Origin: a virus
IMG/VR virus record: IMGVR_UViG_3300010373_000459
Coordinates: 1 to 21,859 of that record
DNA: 21,859 bases
Reading direction: 5' to 3' (one strand)
Under the pieces are notes generated by a model. The model saw only the letters and a list, made by a program, of their open reading frames with translations. It was not told where the DNA came from and made no database searches. This document shows, one piece after another, positions 18,378 through 21,859 of the stretch; within the stretch, counting starts at the first letter, position 1, and each line of letters begins with the position of its first letter. A program made the position numbers and the translations under genes.

Positions 18378-19922
18378 ATGAGATTTGGATTTGTAGGCCC
18401 AGCGTACGCCAGCCAGACGCCTTTAGCCGATGCGGAAGCTCTGATTAACTGGTATCCGGAGCAAATGGAATCGCCGAACGCGAGAACGCAGTTTGCTCTT
18501 TTGCCAACTCCAGGGCTTTCTCTCTACTGCAATTTTGGCAGTGCGGCCAATTTTCCTTCGGTGCGCGGGCTGTATACCATCAACAGCCGCACCTTTGCTG
18601 TTTCGGGGACGCATCTCCTGGAAATCACAGCACAGGGAGTATTCACCGATTACGGAGGGGTCGGCGGGAATAATTTCATTGTAGATGATGGTCTCCCCGC
18701 AACGATGGTAGCCGGCGGAACCACCGGCGGAGCATACCCCTCGCAACTGTTGATCGCCAGCGGAGGCACGATCACTGTTTTTAGCCTGGTTACAAATACG
18801 TTTTCTGCCATCACGGGCGCACCGACGAATGTTTTGATGGTCGAATTCCTTGCTGGCTTTTTTATCGCTCTCACCATTGGCAACACATGGCAGGTATCGA
18901 ACCCGGAAGACGCTACTACATGGTCAGGGCTTGCCATTTCCCAAGTACAGGTGTTTTCCGACCAATTGCTTTCGATCATTGAAACGAATCTTCTGCTCTG
19001 GGTGTTTGGAGCCAAGAGAGCAGTTGCCTATCAGCTCACAGGTGCACCTATTTTCCCGTTTGATACGGTCAATGGAGGGTTTGCCGAGGTAGGAATCTCG
19101 GCGCAATTCTCGGTTGCCAGGGTAGCGGCCAAGGCCGGGACAACAATCTGCTGGCTGGGCGGTGATGACCGCGGAGACAAGATCGTGTATGCGATGAATG
19201 GGTTCACTCCGACGCGCGTTTCGGATCATGGGCTGGAATATTTCATGTCCAAGAACGTGACTGCAGACGCCGTGGGATTTGCTCGACAGGATCAGGGCCA
19301 CAATTTTTATGATCTGTGGTTTCCGACAGCAAACGCGACATGGACGCTCGATGTAGACATGGGATGGTGGCACCAGAGAACATCGCTGGTAAATGGAACC
19401 CAGCAGGCGCACCGCGGAAGATGCCATACCTACAATTTCGGCACTCATCTGGTTGGAGACCGGCTCTCCGGGAATGTCTACTCCATGGACATCCGGTTTT
19501 TCAATGAAAACCTCGGCTCGGGCGTGTCCCAGCAGATCGTCAGGACAAGAATTGGCCCGACGATTCAAATAGAAGCCGGTCGCACCGTGGTGCCAATCAA
19601 TGAATTTCAGGTTGATTTTCAGGTGGGAGTAGGCCCGGAGCCGCCACTCATAGACGGTAACGGAAAGCCGCGTCCTCCATACGCTATGTTTTCCTATTCT
19701 GAGGATTTTGGGCAGACATTTGGAGCAGAACGGATGATTCCGTGCGGGAAGGCCGGGAATTTCAAGGCAGAAGCGGTTGACCGGCGACTCGGAAGTTGGC
19801 GCAGTTTCACGCCGAAGGTCGCGGTATCAGATCCGGTTGCATGGCGCATGGTGGATGCCTACACGAATTCGACTCAGGATTCCTCGCCGAGACTCTCCAA
19901 GTCATACGCCAAGATCACATAA
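18378..19922 (+). CDS. P22 gp10-like packaged-DNA stabilisation / tail hub protein
   Basis: The 514-residue product (P22 gp10 is 472) starts at the ATG at 18378; a longer in-frame start at 18273 would overlap the upstream gene by about 95 bases. The N-terminus ADAEALINWYPEQMESP, followed by FALLPTPGL, matches this family. The body is a series of short beta strands with Gly turns, suiting a propeller-like hub, with conserved-looking WLGGDDRGDKIVY and later strands. Gp10 binds gp4 in the tail and supports attachment of other tail parts. It ends with a one-base overlap (TAATG) into the next gene. Confidence 0.85.
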   Translation: MRFGFVGPAYASQTPLADAEALINWYPEQMESPNARTQFALLPTPGLSLYCNFGSAANFPSVRGLYTINSRTFAVSGTHLLEITAQGVFTDYGGVGGNNFIVDDGLPATMVAGGTTGGAYPSQLLIASGGTITVFSLVTNTFSAITGAPTNVLMVEFLAGFFIALTIGNTWQVSNPEDATTWSGLAISQVQVFSDQLLSIIETNLLLWVFGAKRAVAYQLTGAPIFPFDTVNGGFAEVGISAQFSVARVAAKAGTTICWLGGDDRGDKIVYAMNGFTPTRVSDHGLEYFMSKNVTADAVGFARQDQGHNFYDLWFPTANATWTLDVDMGWWHQRTSLVNGTQQAHRGRCHTYNFGTHLVGDRLSGNVYSMDIRFFNENLGSGVSQQIVRTRIGPTIQIEAGRTVVPINEFQVDFQVGVGPEPPLIDGNGKPRPPYAMFSYSEDFGQTFGAERMIPCGKAGNFKAEAVDRRLGSWRSFTPKVAVSDPVAWRMVDAYTNSTQDSSPRLSKSYAKIT

Positions 19923-20467
19923 TGAGCCGCAACGTAGTCAATAAAATCACGCCCCAGGACTGGGACAGCCAGAAGCCGGGTAATTCCGGCTATAACCGTA
20001 CCCGCTGGCTGCAAAGCGCGTCTGATTTGCTCAATGCCCCGGTATCGAATCGCGGCGTAGCGACAACAGTGGGCGTCACTGTGGCGGCCAATGGAACAAC
20101 GCAGTCCACCGGGATCGGGACAGCCAATGCTCAAAAACCAATTCGCTATGCGGAATTCACGATAAAAGCCAGAGTCACGTTCAATGTAAACAGCGCGGGC
20201 CCCGTATATATGACGGTATTCAGGACGCTGGGCAATGTTCCGGCCAATGGGGCCGCGCCGAATGTTGGAGATGTTGCTGTGGGGGGTGATGCTTTCTTTG
20301 GCGGCGCAACCGTCAACGGATCAAACACGGCAGCAAGCTTTTCATACCTCGATACCGGGTTGGATGTGACGAAATTGTATAAGTATTACCTCGCCGTCCA
20401 ATCGCCCAACGGAAGCGCCGTGGATGTTTTGAATACAAGTCAGATCATTGTGATGGAGCGATCATAA
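19922..20467 (+). CDS. Hypothetical beta-rich tail-region protein, 181 aa
   Basis: The ATG shares one base with the previous stop (TAATG). The N-terminus is polar (MSRNVVNKITPQDWDSQKPG). The main part, from about residue 50, looks like a beta-sandwich with strands YAEFTIKARVTFNV and VYMTVFRTL and a C-terminal LYKYYLAVQSP, with Gly/Asn-rich loops. There are no Cys and no signal peptide. It may be a small tail or decoration protein. I do not see the trimeric coiled coil of gp26 or any other named family. Confidence 0.65.
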   Translation: MSRNVVNKITPQDWDSQKPGNSGYNRTRWLQSASDLLNAPVSNRGVATTVGVTVAANGTTQSTGIGTANAQKPIRYAEFTIKARVTFNVNSAGPVYMTVFRTLGNVPANGAAPNVGDVAVGGDAFFGGATVNGSNTAASFSYLDTGLDVTKLYKYYLAVQSPNGSAVDVLNTSQIIVMERS

Positions 20468-20471
20468 AAGC

Positions 20472-20831
20472 ATGCGTGAAATCAGAATTGCTACTCCTGA
20501 GGAAATTGAACAGTTGAGTAAGCTTTCCGTGCGCATCGGCAATATCCCTCTCTTCAAGGGTAAGGCACATGCGGCCATTATGTGGGACGAGAAAGAGATT
20601 GTTGGCTTCGCTGCAGTGCAGCAAGCCTGGCATGCAGCGGGATCATGGGTAAAAGAAGACCTCAGGCGACACGGATTCAGCTACCAGATACGCAATGTTC
20701 TCGATAATCACCTGCGACGCCCAGTAGGCGCTCCGGTGTATTTTTCCATTCCCGGAAACGATTTCGAGAAAACGCTCTTTGCAAAGTATGGCCACGTAAT
20801 TGAGCAAATGACACAAGTGAGGCACCTATAA
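20472..20831 (+). CDS. GNAT-fold acetyltransferase-like phage protein, 119 aa
   Basis: The sequence has the strand-helix pattern of a small GNAT fold: REIRIATPEEIEQLSKL, then IVGFAAVQ, SWVKEDLRRHGFSYQIRNVL (about 58-77, in the place of the acetyl-CoA loop and helix), YFSIPGNDFEKTLFAKYGH and a final strand. The classical (R/Q)xxGx(G/A) loop is degenerate (RRHGFS). Short GNAT-like proteins occur among internal virion genes of podoviruses, such as T7 gp13, and this one directly precedes an ejection-like gene. It may therefore be a virion-assembly protein without enzyme activity. It overlaps the next gene by TAATG. Confidence 0.65.
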   Translation: MREIRIATPEEIEQLSKLSVRIGNIPLFKGKAHAAIMWDEKEIVGFAAVQQAWHAAGSWVKEDLRRHGFSYQIRNVLDNHLRRPVGAPVYFSIPGNDFEKTLFAKYGHVIEQMTQVRHL

Positions 20832-21856
20832 TGCCCTTTGGTGGCGCACTAACGGCAGGTATCGGCATGGCCGGTTCGTTGTTTGGCGGCCTCTTTGGGG
20901 CCAATCAAGCATCCAAGGCCTCCAAGCAGTATATTCAGGCTCTCCAACAGGCGCAGCAGTATCTCGGCGGCCAGGAACAGAAAGGGCTGGCGAACTATAG
21001 CCCTTATCTGAACACCGGAGCGAACGCATCCACCACGCTCAACAGCCTTCTGGGAACCCCAGGGCAGGGGTTGCTAACTCCATGGACGCAGCAATTCACC
21101 GCGCCCACGGCGGCAGAAGCCGCCGCTACTCCGGGCTATCAATTCCAGCTCCAGCAGGGATTGGACGCGGCTCAGAACTCAGCCGCCGGCAAAGGAAGTC
21201 TGCTTACCGGCAGAACCCTAGCAGACCTGAACAATTACGCCCAGGGAGCCGCTTCGACCAACTACCAGAACGCATTCAACAATGCCCAGACTCAGTACCA
21301 GTCTGCCTATAACACGTTCCTGAACAATCAGAACAATACCTACAACCGCCTGCTAGGGGCATCACAGCAGGGCTTGAGCGCGGCCGGAGGGGCCGGGAAT
21401 CTCATATCCGGCATCGGCGGGGATATTGCATCTCTCTATGGGCAGCAGGGAGCAGCACAGGCGGCGGGGACGCTGGGGGTCGGCAATTCTATCAACGGCA
21501 TGATACCGGGGCTGACCTCTGGATTTACTGGCTTACTGAGTGCGCTTAAAGGCGGCAACAGTGGAGGCATTACCAGCGACCCGAGTACATGGTTCTGCTG
21601 GATTGCCGAGGAACTGTACGGGACAACTTCCCCGAAGACTCATGCCATCCGCACCTGGCTGGATGGAACCTACCGCTACGATCCGATTGGGCGCCATTTC
21701 GTAGCGCTCTACCAGAAACACGGCAAGAGGGTGGCGGAAATGATTAAGCACGATCCCGATCTGCGATCCGATATGAAGCACCTATTCGATGCGTTTGCAG
21801 ATGAGGCCATGCCGAAACCACAGGAAGACTTTGCAAGCTTGAGGTATCAAATCTAA
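20831..21856 (+). CDS. DNA-ejection / pilot-like virion protein with C-terminal CFI-box-like domain
   Basis: The 341-residue protein starts with a Gly/Ala-rich hydrophobic segment (GALTAGIGMAGSLFGGLFG, about 4-22), as in many phage pilot and ejection proteins. A long Gln/Asn/Ala/Tyr-rich helical region follows (about 25-235), a composition suited to a coiled internal-virion protein. From about residue 255 there is a distinct domain: CWIAEELYG at 256-264, then AIRTWLDGTYRYDPIGRHFV and LYQKHGKRVAEMIKHDPDLR. This resembles the CFI-box domain seen at the ends of various exported and phage proteins. P22 gp7, gp16 and gp20 are ejected proteins in the equivalent place. It ends with TAATG into the next, cut-off gene. 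Confidence 0.78.
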   Translation: MPFGGALTAGIGMAGSLFGGLFGANQASKASKQYIQALQQAQQYLGGQEQKGLANYSPYLNTGANASTTLNSLLGTPGQGLLTPWTQQFTAPTAAEAAATPGYQFQLQQGLDAAQNSAAGKGSLLTGRTLADLNNYAQGAASTNYQNAFNNAQTQYQSAYNTFLNNQNNTYNRLLGASQQGLSAAGGAGNLISGIGGDIASLYGQQGAAQAAGTLGVGNSINGMIPGLTSGFTGLLSALKGGNSGGITSDPSTWFCWIAEELYGTTSPKTHAIRTWLDGTYRYDPIGRHFVALYQKHGKRVAEMIKHDPDLRSDMKHLFDAFADEAMPKPQEDFASLRYQI

Positions 21857-21859
21857 TGC
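21856..21859 (+). CDS. Start of a further gene, truncated by the window edge
   Basis: The TAA of the pilot-like gene shares its last base with an ATG (TAATG), the same junction as at 19922 and 20831. Only four bases are visible, so the product cannot be named; other ejection proteins are expected here in a P22-like order. Confidence 0.4.

Overview
The window is a dense, one-directional block of a tailed-phage (or prophage) genome. Every supported gene lies on the + strand and almost all of the 21.9 kb is coding. No intergenic gap reaches 100 bases, and I see no rRNA, tRNA, CRISPR array, insertion sequence, integrase or convincing intrinsic terminator. The head and tail genes follow the order of the phage P22 morphogenesis cluster: terminase small (candidate) and large subunits, portal (726 aa), scaffold, P22-type coat protein, gp4-like and gp10-like neck proteins, then an ejection/pilot-like protein. 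A short-tailed (podovirus) virion is the best reading. The host is probably a Gram-negative, moderately GC-rich bacterium. Acidobacteriota is my guess from the UpxY-type NusG paralogue and from export signals ending in sequences like 'SFGQ' and 'SNAQ'; this is inference, not proof.

Layout. (1) 1-953: three small zinc-finger genes. The first two together look like a split version of the third, and a perfect 16-bp palindrome resembling a ParB-binding parS site sits inside the second. (2) 1011-3582: a NusG/UpxY-like antiterminator, a chain of very short genes linked by 4-base start/stop overlaps, and a membrane-anchored AAA+ ATPase of the mitochondrial BCS1 type. (3) 3583-6684: a lysis-like region with an M15 peptidase endolysin, a free-standing OmpR-type winged helix, an exported OB-fold-like protein, a two-helix holin candidate, a lipoprotein, a secreted Lys/Ala-rich basic peptide and an exported HExxH metalloprotease-like protein. 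(4) 6681-8566: packaging genes. (5) 8576-10544: seven tiny genes, then a two-domain GroES-like protein and a four-cysteine protein. (6) 10545-16929: portal, scaffold and coat genes, with two export-signal-bearing beta-rich proteins inserted among them. (7) 16943-21856: neck, tail, GNAT-like and ejection genes. A further gene starts at 21856 and runs off the window.

How it may work together. The NusG paralogue is well placed to help polymerase read through this >20 kb terminator-poor transcription unit. Start/stop overlaps (GTGA, ATGA, TTGA, TAATG) at about 19 junctions suggest extensive translational coupling. The tandem GroES protein, directly before portal and coat, probably works with host GroEL to fold capsid proteins. 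The most unusual parts are the phage BCS1-like ATPase, the double-GroES, the secreted proteins inside the head operon, the parS-like palindrome, and the overlapping frames at 2026-2245.
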